A DNA stretch of 64,000 nt, from the NCBI GenBank assembly GCA_030562195.1, contig CM060202.1:29188317-29252316 (forward strand), written 5' to 3'. The DNA is from Nipponacmea schrenckii. Taxonomy: Eukaryota > Mollusca > Gastropoda > Lottiidae. Every line of letters begins with the position of its first letter. Within the stretch, counting starts at the first letter, position 1. A program made the translations under genes and the position numbers. Shown here in pieces: positions 24,809-35,659 of the stretch. Below the pieces are notes generated by a model that was not told the DNA's origin, ran no database searches, and worked only from the letters and a program-made list of their open reading frames with translations.

Positions 24809-25012
24809 AAATCCTTTGACATTGTCCACAAGTTAATTAAGATTTCTACAAAAGGAAAAACATGACCATGTTTCTGTCGAAGTGACAGATGTTTAAGGCC
24901 TCATTAATTTAACATTTTACTTAATCAATGTGTTTAAATTTAGAAACTTCTGGCAAAAGAAAGCCGAATTTTTTTCATTTATTTACAAAACAAACTGTGT
25001 TTAAAATGTGCG

Positions 25013-25168
25013 TTCCGATCTCACTGGAGTGTGAAAGTCTGATGACCTTGAATAAGTCATCTTCACTCATAATTCCAGTCCACCCAGCTGTAAATGCTTA
25101 TGCCCGAGAAAAATCAATGCCAAGAAGTTTGGCCAAGGACCAGCTGGTAGAAAGGATCCCGGTCCCTT
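25013..25168 (+). mobile_element. Dispersed ~150-bp repeat, copy A
   Basis: TTCCGATCTCACTGGAGTGT, GACCTTGAATAAGTCATCTT, CCAGTCCACCCAGCTGTAAA and TTTGGCCAAGGACCAGCTGG are shared in order with copies at 35660-35825 and 47628-47785. The 80-codon open frame that crosses it is a by-product. GGTTCCGATC in copy C resembles a tRNA B box, so a second SINE family is likely. Confidence 0.75.
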
Positions 25169-25814
25169 AAAACAATATGTAAGAAAATCATCATTATTAT
25201 GTTTTACTTTATATATTTTAGCATTGAAGTGTTGATTTCAAACTATCCATTAAAAACACTGGTATAAACGCAAGAATTGATGAGTTGTAAAATATTTGCT
25301 ATTTACCTACTTCCAATGTTGTGTTTACCCAAGTTTCATGTTCAGCCACACATCAAAGGGAGGTAATTAAAGGTACAAACTTCACATGACAATGTTAACG
25401 TTTTTACGAGACTTTAAAAAATTTCATTAAAATTCTTTACATTCTTTGGAATCCCATGTGTAACATATACGACCATAAAAAAATTGATGAACGTTTTATT
25501 CCTTTAGATTGTTGCAGACTTTACTCTAGCAGCAAGAAAACATTATGAAAAATAAAATCCTTCTTCAGTTTATATGTTTTGTATTCTAGTTCCAGATTTT
25601 GTATTCAAATTTTTTTTTTGGGGTGGTGTATTCTTTTTGTTAACTTTGAACTTGTCATTTTGTATTTTGATTCTTAAACTTTGTACAATTTGCAGACTTC
25701 GTGTGTGATGTTTTGTTCTATTTAATTGTTATTTTGTCTTGTTTAAAATGTTATTTTGTGTAATAAAATGTCATTGGAAACAGAATCAAAATCTTTCATA
25801 AGAAAACATCTTAC

Positions 25815-26028
25815 CCAAATCCTGGCATTGGTCTGCCACAAAACCAACAATAATCCAACTGGAAGCTTGCTGCTATTGCATGCTTCGTAGAAATGGAGGA
25901 TTGTAACTGTGTATAGGATCGCGAGAATCCATTTTTACCTTTTATAGGTAATTTAGGAGTACCTACTCGGAATGATTCGGAAGGGGCTATCGAAGCCATT
26001 CTATTGTGTCTTCCTTCACACATTGGTA
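25815..26028 (-). CDS. Probable further PHLDB exon
   Basis: A 214-base open segment with acceptor AATATACAG and a strong donor TTTGG|GTAAGA. It needs one base from the previous exon, then encodes PMCEGRHNRMASIAPSES, RVGTPKLPIKGKNGFSRS, a Ser/Thr-rich stretch and FQLDYCWFCGRPMPGF, and ends with two bases of a Gly codon. That phase fits exactly the exon at 17317, giving GFG followed by VSSGEDHLEK. The basic, Ser/Pro-rich composition is typical of the disordered linker before the PHLDB coiled coil, but I do not recognise it as conserved. The pyrimidine tract is weak and the intron would be 8.5 kb. It could belong to another gene. Confidence 0.45.
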
Positions 26029-26271
26029 CTGTATATTAAAATTACAGTTTGGCAACATATTCTGCTACAATTCCATCAAATATCAGATCCAATAGGAGTT
26101 TAATCCCAGCACATCTTTCTTGTGAATTTCCAAATTTGGACACTTTAATTATTCTTCAAATCCATACTCCAGATCTAATCCAATATAAGCTTACTGGCTT
26201 CTGATATTTTCAAAATAGATATCCAATACAGTTGATATTTCAACTATTCCTGTAATAATTCCATATCTTCT

Positions 26272-26501
26272 TTATTTATCCTTATCACTAATCCCGTATC
26301 CTTTAAAACTGCTAATTATTTCAATATTTGAGTGATATTTCTTCACTGGCGGCGTCCTGTAAGAGATCTTGATATCCAGGTCAGTTCTTAGAATTACCAG
26401 ACTGTAACACTTTGTCCAACAATGTTTCGCTTCAATGCCAACATAGACTGATGTTGTCCTTGTTGAATAAAATATCACATATTTACTGCCTTCATCAATA
26501 T
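26272..26501 (-). CDS. Unidentified terminal-exon candidate
   Basis: A good acceptor, AACTTTTTCTTTCAG, is followed by two bases of a split codon and 75 codons to TAA (26272-26274). The peptide begins IDEGSKYVIFYSTRTTSVYV and continues GIEAKHCWTKCYSLVILRTD, then DIKISYRTPPVKKYHSN. The stop overlaps an AATAAA, so message could end close by. I do not recognise the family. If real, it ends a gene upstream of the exon at 25815; alternatively it is a chance frame, since open frames of this length are not rare here. Confidence 0.3.
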
Positions 26502-26756
26502 CTGAAAGAAAAAGTTATCAACAGGAATTTAAACAATAAGTATTTAAGTATACTTGTGGAATCAAACCAATAAACAAACTGACTGACACACATTAAGATC
26601 TGAAATAACCAACCATGATAACATCTAAAAAGAAAATCAAACCAACAAATACAAGTGACACAGAAGTAAGACAGAAGGAACAAATTTCTAAATTTTGCCA
26701 GGAATCCATTCAAAAATGATGCTGAAAAATGGTGGAAATTGACTATCTTAACCAAT

Positions 26757-28325
26757 CTTACCTATGGAATCAAACAATTACCAACACAATCTTACTTTGG
26801 AATCAAACAAATTACCAACACAATCTTACTTTGGAATCAAACAATTACCAACACAATCTTACTTTGGAATCAAACAAATTACCAACACAATCTTACCTTT
26901 GGAATCAAACAAATTACCAACACAATCTTACTTTGGAATCAAACAATTACCAACACAATCTTACTTTGGAATCAAACAAATTACCAACACAATCTTACTT
27001 TGGAATCAAACAAATTACCAACACAATCTTACTTTGGAATCAAACAATTACCAACACAATCTTACTTTGGAATCAAACAATTACCAACACAATCTTACTT
27101 TGGAATCAAACAATTACCAACACAATCTTACTTTGGAATCAAACAATTACCAACACAATCTTACTTTGGAATCAAACAATTACCAACACAATCTTACTTT
27201 GGAATCAAACAATTACCAACACAATCTTACTTTGGAATCAAACAATTACCAACACAATCTTACTTTGGAATCAAACAATTACCAACACAATCTTACTTTG
27301 GAATCAAACAATTACCAACACAATCTTACTTTGGAATCAAACAATTACCAACACAATCTTACCTTATGGAATCAAACAAATTACCAACACAATCTTACTT
27401 ATGGAATCAAACAATTACCAACACAATCTTACTTTGGAATCAAACAAATTACCAACACAATCTTACCTTATGGAATCAAACAAATTACCAACACAATCTT
27501 ACCTATGGAATCAAACAAATTACCAACACAATCTTACTTATGGAATCAAACAAATTACCAACACAATCTTACTTATGGAATCAAACAAATTACCAACACA
27601 ATCTTACTATGGAATAAACAATTACCAACACAATCTTACCTATGGAATCAAACAATTACCAACACAATCTTACTTTGGAATCAAACAAATTACCAACACA
27701 ATCTTACTTTGGAATCAAACAATTACCAACACAATCTTACTTTGGAATCAAACAAATTACCAACACAATCTTACCTTTGGAATCAAACAATTACCAACAC
27801 AATCTTACTTTGGAATCAAACAATTACCAACACAATCTTCCCTTTGGAATCAAACAAATTACCAACACAATCTTACTTTGGAATCAAACAATTACCAACA
27901 CAATCTTACTTTGGAATCAAACAAATTACCAACACAATCTTACTTTGGAATCAAACAATTACCAACACAATCTTACTTTGGAATCAAACAATTACCAACA
28001 CAATCTTACTTTGGAATCAAACAATTACCAACACAATCTTACTTTGGAATCAAACAATTACCAACACAATCTTACTTTGGAATCAAACAATTACCAACAC
28101 AATCTTACTTTGGAATCAAACAATTACCAACACAATCTTACTTTGGAATCAAACAATTACCAACACAATCTTACTTTGGAATCAAACAATTACCAACACA
28201 ATCTTACTTTGGAATCAAACAAATTACCAACACAATCTTACCTTATGGAATCAAACAATTACCAACACAATCTTACCTTATGGAATCAAACAAATTACCA
28301 ACACAATCTTACCTATGGAATCAAA
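26757..28325. repeat. 33/34-bp minisatellite, about 47 units
   Basis: The unit CTTACTTTGGAATCAAACAA plus TTACCAACACAAT repeats almost perfectly, with 34-bp variants (extra A) and variants with CCTATGG, CCTTATGG or CCTTTGG. The basic unit is 33 bases without a stop in any plus-strand frame, which is why open frames of 245-540 codons with an 11-residue period (for example WNQTITNTILL) appear. I consider these non-coding. On the minus strand every unit carries GTAAGATTG, a splice-donor consensus, and the variant units read AG|GTAAGA. Flanks share about 35 bases (AACCAACAAATACAAGTGAC at 26640, similar at 28360), so the flank was duplicated too. Confidence 0.97.
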
Positions 28326-28386
28326 GAAATAACCGACACAAACATAGATAAAGACTATCAAACCTACAAATTCAAGTGACACAGAA

Positions 28387-28494
28387 TTAAAAGAAAGTAG
28401 CAACCTTCTGAATAATTCCTTCAACTAATGTTCCAATACCAGTAATACCCCACCCAGAGAACATGACAATATCACTGGAGTAGGCCATACCAGA
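28387..28494 (-). CDS. Small unidentified terminal-exon candidate
   Basis: After the acceptor CTCCAGATTTCAG, 35 codons run to TAA (28387-28389): SGMAYSSDIVMFSGWG, then ITGIGTLVEGIIQKVATFF. Codon choice and GC content stand out from the AT-rich surroundings, and the peptide is hydrophobic and glycine-rich, like a membrane segment at a protein C terminus. Phase 0 at the acceptor fits the donor at 35531, but joining them is speculative. No family recognised. The 33-bp array starts about 60 bases past the stop, in the would-be 3' UTR. Confidence 0.35.
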   Translation of the reverse strand, partial: SGMAYSSDIVMFSGWGITGIGTLVEGIIQKVATFF

Positions 28495-28499
28495 CTGAA

Positions 28500-29474
28500 A
28501 TCTGGAGGGACTTTAATATAGACCTGGAGTTAATTTGAGTTAGAAGACATAACGATCTAGAATCTACATGTATCAGCTGGTATATATTTACTGTTTATTT
28601 ACTCTCCTGACTGTTTACAAGCTAACAAGGTCTCTGATACCAGATGTCAGCATGGCTAGAGTTAGAACAACTATACACTAGTAACAATGTTCATATCAGC
28701 AAAAAAAAGAGAAGTCCCTATAAATAAAGGTAAGTAACACTTTAAGGTGATTCGAAAATTTAAGAACCAAAAATCCATTATATGGCAAAGCATGCCTACT
28801 GTGTTCTGTCATCATTTTACGACCAGACAAACCATCATAACACAATCCGATACAAACATTTCACCTACATTTAATTAAGCGTCCTGTATTATAATCTGAA
28901 CTAGAATACACTGATACCATGTGCTTAGAAAGCGAGTTCCTTCATTGAACATTTTTACAAAAAACATTGGTTGTATCATAAGACTAAGAATAATTGTAGA
29001 AATTCAACATTGACAAATCCTAACTAACAACACAAATTAAAACAGGAGCCTGCCAACAATCTGTACAGTTAGGATAACAAGAAAACATCAAAAAAATAAC
29101 AGCATGTCTTTCTTCTCAAAACTTTCAAAAAGGTCATGTGATCTAGAAATTGAACTTTCAACCTAAGGTCACCAGTAACAAAGCTATAGGTTGCAACAAA
29201 TGGCATCCATCTAACAAGAGATCTGTGAGTGGTCTTTAAAACAAACCAAATGATGAAAGAATTTCTTCCATGGAGGTCAGATATCTTTCTTTGAAATTTG
29301 TTGAAGAAATATCAAGCTAAATGCTAACCAATAGCACATCTTGATTTCAATGAACACAATTTGGCCTGGTGCATTGGAAATGTGGAATTTTTCAATACTG
29401 CATTAAGTTCTGCTCAACATATATCCAATGCAAAGATGTCTTCGCATAAGCATAGACTAAAGCAAATATAAGTA
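28500..29474. other. No gene seen
   Basis: AT-rich sequence without repeats long enough to name and without exon-like frames on either strand. Confidence 0.4.
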
Positions 29475-29526
29475 CCTAACCCTAACCCTAACCCTAACCC
29501 TACCTAACCCTAACCCTAACCCTAAC
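29475..29526 (-). repeat. Interstitial telomere-type repeat (TTAGGG)n
   Basis: CCTAAC/CCCTAA on the plus strand, about 8.5 hexamers over 52 bases with one break (CCCTACCTAACCC). This equals the animal telomere unit TTAGGG on the minus strand. Flanks are ordinary AT-rich DNA, so this is internal rather than a chromosome end. Confidence 0.95.
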
Positions 29527-29884
29527 AGTCTTATTATATTTGGAGGTAGAATAAAGACTAATATAACCTATATAAGCCAATACTAGCCAATAATTATAAT
29601 TTTAATATCAATCGCTTACAAAGACTTTACAATTACGATCCTTACTGAAATGCCAGTAACCCTTCCACAATCAAAGTTTTATTAACCACTTAATAAGCAC
29701 TGTCATAATAAATGGGTTAATCAGAATATTGTTTCTATACGTACCAGAGTGTCACTGATAGACATATGACGACACCTGTCACTACCAAACATAATCTATA
29801 TTAAAAATAGTCGCTCAGAAACGGTAATTTGATTGTTTTCCTTCAGATATTGTCCATCCACACTGTTCAATATTACTTGTGAAG

Positions 29885-30025
29885 CAGAGATTAGAGTGGT
29901 TGAAAGCTAACAAGTTACTATTCAACAGAAGGTACTGGTACAGGGTTAAAGCAGCGTTCACTAATTGTAGATATTAGGGAAGTTGAAAGGTTACAAGTCA
30001 CTATTCAACAGCAGGTCCAGGTAAG
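29885..30025 (+). repeat. Dispersed repeat F7, two adjacent units
   Basis: AGAGATTAGAGTGGTTGAAA, AAGTTACTATTCAACAGAAG and GTACTGGTACAGGG, then a diverged second unit with GGGAAGTTGAAAGGTTACAA and ACTATTCAACAGCAGG. Confidence 0.75.
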
Positions 30026-30689
30026 AAGATGTGTTCAGGAACATCAAACTGGATTTCACTACTAACAAAAATATGAACAAATAAGTTCCTAGAATGATAC
30101 AACTGACTGACAAGTGAAGTGAGTAAGTCTTCAGCAGGATTTCAGTGACAGAAAGGGGAGAAAACCCAGTTATGCCATGAAATTTGACAAATATTTTGAA
30201 CAGTAGATTAGAACAAGACCACCTTGAATCAAATATTTATGAAGAATGCAGACATGATTCCTGGAAGTAATTTAACTTCTGTTAACCAACACCAGACGGT
30301 AAATTGAACTCTGATAGCGCCAGACGGACTCAATTACCTCATCAAGGAAATTGTCACCAAAGACACAAAATGGCTGCTGTTAGATGTTACTTTATCGATC
30401 AAATAGCTTCAAAGGAACGTTTATCTGAGTTGACAAACACTCATGGTAGATAAGTTTCATGAGGAAAGGGAGGGGAGAGGCTTTTTATAAACCCTCTTGT
30501 TACATTAGGTTTTATGAGGAAAGAAGGGGGGTTGGGAAGGAGGGGAGGGGTTTATATCATAAAGCTGTAGACATTGGTTTAGATTAAAATAAGAGCTGTC
30601 CACTCCAGTTAAAGTTAATAAGGTAGTATTAATGATCTTACCATGCCTATAAAGTTTTAATAAATATTTATTCTACCTAAACACTGAAC

Positions 30690-30760
30690 CAGTGACTTCA
30701 GTTGAATAGTGATTAGTTACCAACAGTAGCTGGTTTCTTTTCAACTGTCCTAATCACAAT
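30690..30760 (-). repeat. Dispersed repeat F7, inverted copy
   Basis: TTGAATAGTGATTAGTTACC and TTTCTTTTCAACTGTCCTAA on the plus strand are the reverse of the F7 unit. Confidence 0.55.
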
Positions 30761-30834
30761 ATACACTGCTAAAGATAACAGTTTGATTCAATCCTGGCTG
30801 TGCATGTTTTTTAGGTCAACTATCTTTTTCTCAG

Positions 30835-31042
30835 TAAGACTTGAATCATCTGAGTGGGACAATACGATACACAAGGCCTTGTGTGCTACAGGCTGTGCAT
30901 GTTAAAGATCCCTCGACAATCGTAAAAAGAGTAGGCTGATGCTGCTGTCCTGGCAAAATTGTCTTCACTACCCACTACATGGCATTGCCTGTCTTCATTT
31001 CCATAAGATGCAGAAGAGTAGAACGTAAAACTCCTTTCATTT
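30835..31042 (+). mobile_element. SINE, body and 3' tail
   Basis: GTGGGACAATACGATACACA, GCTGTGCATGTTAAAGATCC, CTCGACAATCGTAAAAAGAG, TGCTGCTGTCCTGGCAAAAT, ATGGCATTGCCTGTCTTCAT and CAGAAGAGTAGAACGTAAAA follow in order. This is the best copy of the SINE body joined to its tail. The tRNA-like head is missing (5' truncation). Confidence 0.85.
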
Positions 31043-31308
31043 CTAAATAAGGTCTATCATAAAACCAATGTTCACACAACTAGCCAATTTTCTTGGAATG
31101 ATAGAAGTTAATTTTCTGTAAGAAGCCAACCAAGAGAAACCATCAAACTTCACTATAAATAAGAAATATTTATTATTCCTACCTACTAAAGACAGAAAAA
31201 CAAGGAACTGCCCAATAGAGGTCTGTGATTTTTTGTATTGTATGACCACATTTAGTTAAAAGACATAATAGTGTTTGGGACAAGTTATACAACCTACAAC
31301 TTGGCATC

Positions 31309-31485
31309 CATCTTTCCAAGAGTCAATCTTTCCAAGAGTTAATCTTTCCCAGAGTCCATCTTTCCAAGAGTCCATCACCATAAGAAGCCATCTTTAGTTA
31401 ACCTTTCTATGAGGCCACTTTCCTGAGAGGCCATTAATCTAACATGCAAATTATCTGAGAGGCCACCTTTCTGAGAGGGCACCTC
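31309..31485 (+). repeat. Short direct repeats (CATCTTTCCAAGAGT and GAGAGGCCAC)
   Basis: ATCTTTCCAAGAGT occurs five times with slight changes (31309-31375), and CTGAGAGGCCA/CTGAGAGGGCA three times (31425-31485). Local tandem slippage; no frame is maintained. Confidence 0.75.
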
Positions 31486-33078
31486 TAGTCAACATAATGT
31501 AATGTTAACTTATTTTCTCTATTTATGACAAAGACTTTATGTAGAAAGTGTTACCTTTAACATACCATATCACACTTATAACCTTTGTTGAACAGTCTTA
31601 TTTAAGATACATTTGTCTCAAAAGTTTACAATCATACTTCTAAATCAACAATCCATGATTCAGATGTCAAAACTGTTATTTCTAGGGGTGTTCTCAAATC
31701 ACCTCATTCTGAAAACCAACTAACAGTCTGTCCAAAAACAATTACATACTTCCATTTTGTCCGAATTCCAGTGTGAATTCTCTGACAACCAGTCACTAAT
31801 ACAGGTTGAAATTAAACAAATATTCCTACTTAATCTTCCTTTTTACATTAATAAACTTTGTAGTCCTTGTGTCAACATGACCGGTTTAACACATCCCTGT
31901 CAGTAAATTAAAGTATTTCTCAGGAGTGTTGATCTGACTGTATTTGCCAGTCATGTTTGTTTGACCCCTAAAATGCTGACTGACTGGACATGCTGTGTAA
32001 GATATACAATCTATTTCTATATATATAATATTGCCAAGAAAATGTGGTTTAACATGTCTAAGCTTGACCATATCTGACCATACAAAACCTTGTATTCTAA
32101 AAGTTAATTAAATTTCATACAGTTATGGGAAAGTAGCAGTATTGTCTCAAGTGGTATTTATTGTTTACCCTAAGACCAGGATTTGGTTTTAATAACATAT
32201 ATCTGACCCTAGTTATCTGATAAACCCTTTCTTTCTGTACATATACTACAATAGCTGAGCATTCTTACTCTTGACTTTAGACTTATGTTCACTGGGTTTG
32301 TCAATCCATGTCACAAACTCATCTGACCTCCATTATGGTAAAAACTGTTCCGACTGTACAATGACCAATATACTAAGAACATGGACACTAACAAAACACC
32401 AGTAGCCTTATCACCAAGGGACATGCAGAAGCCCTTTAGAATATATATTTCTAACAAGACTAGGCATTTTCACCCTTCCTTACACTACTGTCATTGATCC
32501 ACCAATTCTCAGTTGTGTCCAACCTTGCTTACTTCCCTTGGCAGAAAATAAATGGTATCCATGGGATAATCACCTTATAATGAACTGTATTTACCTTAAT
32601 AATTTCACTGGGTGTGATGCATCTGCTTCAAGTAAAGCACTGAGTAGAATAATTGGATCTAACTTCCCTAAGAACATTGCTAAATAAACTAAATTTTCTA
32701 CCTTAATTTCACATACTTTATGTTTTAAAGAGCTTTTACGTTATTTTGTTTGATAAAATTTAACAAAGTAATTTCTATAAGAGTTGCTCAATTATATTAC
32801 CAACATCAAAGAATGAACTATTATAAATAACGAGGACTGATATCCTATGTTTCCTGGGTAAAAACATGACCAAGTGAGAGTTCTACTCATATACACTAAT
32901 TTACACTGAGAACATTGTTCTCCCAAATGTATGGGCTACTCATTCACACTGTTAAGTTGTGTTAATTCTGAGAGTGAAATAAAAACAGAAGCTGTGAATA
33001 TGAACTGTGGGAACATTGTCTTCCCAGATGTATGGGATAAACTATAGTGTCCAACCCACAGATTTGTCATACCTCCTC
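31486..33078. other. No gene seen
   Basis: AT-rich with ordinary composition on both strands. Short frames at 31886-32071 (-) lack splice sites. No structured repeat noted. Confidence 0.4.
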
Positions 33079-33305
33079 AAGGCCTTGGTAATACAAGTGA
33101 GAGAAATTGTATTTTTATCTAAATATCGTCCAATCAAAGTTGGCATTAGAATATTTCCAGAAATTTGGATCCAATCAAATCACACATCAGACAACAAGGC
33201 CATGGTAATACTAGTGAGGAAAATCATGTATTAAGTCAGATAATGTCCAATCAAAAATGGCCTTAGAACCTTTTTAGGAAATTTCATCCAATCAAATCAC
33301 TTGTT
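33079..33305 (+). repeat. ~117-bp tandem duplication
   Basis: AAGGCCTTGGTAATACAAGT with GTCCAATCAAAGTTGGC and GGATCCAATCAAATCAC (33079-33195) recurs at 33196-33305 (AAGGCCATGGTAATACTAGT, GTCCAATCAAAAATGGC, CATCCAATCAAATCAC). The inner part also resembles 51225-51270. Confidence 0.85.
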
Positions 33306-33699
33306 ATAGATTCATTGTTCTCATTTCCATGCCAACAAAAGGTAGTGTAAGGGCTTATATTAATACTCTTTAATAATCACATATTCCTGATACCATAGGT
33401 ACCAACAAATTACCATTAATACTTAACAAAAATCACAAGACAAAATAGAAGATTTCCCAGATTATTACAAACTGATGAAAAACATTAATTCTTCCGCAGT
33501 TGATCCTCTGTCTCTATCACAAGCTAGATTAATTACACACAGTACATGTAATAACTGTGGATGGAATTATTTAACAGTGAAAATTTATACACAATATAGA
33601 AACACAATTAACACCTTTAATATTACACTGGCCTACTTCGGTCAGCTGTCCATTCACTTTCTGTCCAGGTAAGGAAATTTTCTAAACATTAATACTGAC

Positions 33700-33850
33700 A
33701 CAACTATGGTGAGTGTCAAATTCTGAATTCCCAAACTGTCCTTGACCTATGGCAGGAATTTAGTTTCGATTTTTAAGTCTTTTCTTACCTAAATCAGGGA
33801 ATTCTGACAGTTCAGGAATTCAGATTCTTAGACTCACTGTATCAACTAGA
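33700..33850. mobile_element. ~150-bp inverted-repeat element
   Basis: GTGAGTGTCAAATTCTGAAT with CCCAAACTGTCC at the left is mirrored by CAGTTCAGGAATTCAGATTC and TTAGACTCACTG at the right. About 40 bases of imperfect terminal inverted repeat; no coding content. Confidence 0.7.
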
Positions 33851-34394
33851 TTAATTACCTACTTTAGTGTAATAACTATAGTTGGAATGATTTAACAATG
33901 ATAATTCACAACTCTAATCCTTGACATAAAACACTAAGATATCCCTTACCATTGCCAACTAACTCATAGTACTGGTCAGTTGTATTCTTGGCAATAATGA
34001 TATCTAAGGCTTCATTAAATACACACTGTAAACGTAATAGGTTTAGTTCCAATAATTCACAACTCAAAATTCAACTCTGTACACATTAAGGAAGCTCAAT
34101 TTACACCTTCCCCATAACACTCAGTGTTCCTCTCTCAGTGAACTTGTCTGGTCAGCTGTCTCAAGACTAACTGCCCCACTCAGTTGACCCTCTCACTCTC
34201 TCTCTAAACATTGACATAGTCTAGATCAATTACAACTATTATACTATACCAACTCATCTACCTATCCGAACACCTTATGTTCCTTACCTGGCTTTATATT
34301 ATACTAATGGTCAGATGGACAGTCAAACTCAGTGACCCACCTAGCTGACCCCCTCTATCAAAACATACTGTATTCATTAGTTAAAACTAAGTTA
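33851..34394. other. No gene seen
   Basis: Contains a weak second copy of TAGATTAATTAC..GTAATAACT..GGAATGATTTAACA (33845-33900 against 33525-33580). Otherwise unremarkable, with a CTCTCTCACTC run near 34190. Confidence 0.4.
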
Positions 34395-34555
34395 AATTAA
34401 AAAGTAAAACTCCATTTCATTTCATGGCATAGCCCAATTTCATTAGCCCAAAAGGTACAGAAGAATAGAATGTACAACTCTATTTCATAGCGTTTCCCAT
34501 CTCCATTAGCCCATCCGGTGCAGAAGAGTAGGATGTAAAACTCCATTACTTTCAC
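34395..34555 (+). mobile_element. SINE 3' tails in tandem
   Basis: AGTAAAACTCCATTTCATTT is followed by two units of CATTAGCCCA..GGT(A/G)CAGAAGA(A/G)TAG(A/G)ATGTA(C/A)AACTC, the terminal part of the SINE in plus orientation. The tail has been locally duplicated. Confidence 0.75.
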
Positions 34556-35524
34556 AAAACCATCAAGACTAGAAACAATGACCAACATTTGATGTATATA
34601 ACCAAACAATTAAGAGATGAAATGATGCAAACAGACACACAAGGCTAAAACCCATCTTTAGAACAAATAAAGAGTAGAAAACTTATCATAACTTAATTCA
34701 CTTACTTATTATATTGAATAATTTGCATCACCATCAGGTAATAGTGATGAGAGAAACTATTGAACCACTTCTCTGAAGCACTAGCACAGGCATCAAATTG
34801 TTCTTGGACAGAGGAGTCTTCAAACATCTAATCGACCAACAGACCACAATCCATCTCACTACCTGGCATATAATCTGGCAAAACACTCCAACCCTGTCTT
34901 TTCCACAAATCTACATATTGTGAACGTCTGCTATATTTACATTTGAGGTAATCACTTAATCAATGACATCATCACTTTATGTGTATTACATCATAAAGCA
35001 ATTACCAGTCAATTAATCAACGCTTGGTATTCCTAATATACAGTTTCAATTAACAATTCATATACACTAGTTGAAGCCTATCTCTTTCATACGATTGCCT
35101 GCTTATTCATAGCTCAATATGTTGCTAATTGTAATATTTTACAAGGTTTCTCTTCTGTTGGATGATTAGGCACTGTGGAATGAAATTGCCCTTAAGTCAG
35201 AAAATTCCATGCCAAGGTATTCTGACATTAAAGACATGCAATAGCGTGCTTTATTTGATTTTATGAGGTAAGGCCAAGAAACAGATGGTAAGCACTAGCC
35301 TTGTAAACTTTAGATATCCTAGAAATATCTAAGAAGCAATACCATCAAGGAGACAGGCATGAAATCAATGCAAGATATATCATGGACTTTTCTTCTAATG
35401 TTAATTCTATAATTTCTCATTATTACGAACCTAGAATTGTATTAGTTAGATTTTATCAGAACAGATTCCAGAGAGCACTGCAGGCATAAAACATGACACA
35501 CATTTCAATTTAACTAACCAGACC
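34556..35524. other. No gene seen
   Basis: AT-rich, no repeat of note, no exon-like frame with matching splice sites. Confidence 0.4.
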
Positions 35525-35530
35525 ACTCAC

Positions 35531-35629
35531 GATTTTGATGTGGGGTAGAAGTGACGAAACGCACAGTGACACAGAATCAGTAAGTGTACCGTTTTTACGG
35601 GTATCACCTTTAATAAGCTTCACTATCAT
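35531..35629 (-). CDS. Candidate first coding exon, unidentified
   Basis: On the minus strand ATG (35629-35627) opens 33 codons, MIVKLIKGDTRKNGTLTD then SVSLCVSSLLPHIKI, ending exactly at a consensus donor ATC|GTGAGT (35530-35525), phase 0. The segment has eight or more CpGs over ~130 bases in otherwise CpG-poor DNA, as at a promoter-proximal exon. The frame also stays open upstream into the dispersed repeat beginning at about 35660. Caution: the plus strand is open here too, with its own donor-like TCA|GTAAGT at 35579, so the strand is not settled and an unrecognised mobile element is possible. No family recognised. Confidence 0.3.
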
Positions 35630-35659
35630 CGTTCGCTTGGATACGTTGAAAATGTCGGA

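Larger units (their letters stand above)
22381..25012. other. Intronic or intergenic, repeat debris
   Basis: Contains a lone 54-bp satellite unit (23412-23463), a small SINE fragment in minus orientation near 24145-24200 (GTTTATTGTCCTATCTGAAT) and a SINE 3' tail in plus orientation at 24738-24808. 22900-23110 has several ACAGTGT/ACACTGT inverted words typical of a decayed MITE. No exon seen. Confidence 0.45.

Noticed and set aside
26729..28379. Open frames of 540, 522, 292 and 245 codons in all three plus frames
   Set aside because: They are produced by a stop-free 33-bp repeat. The same array is open in every plus frame, and single-base unit variants move the sequence between frames; no start context, domain or splice site supports translation.
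29475..29526. Chromosome end
   Set aside because: The repeat is short, interrupted and flanked on both sides by tens of kilobases of ordinary sequence.
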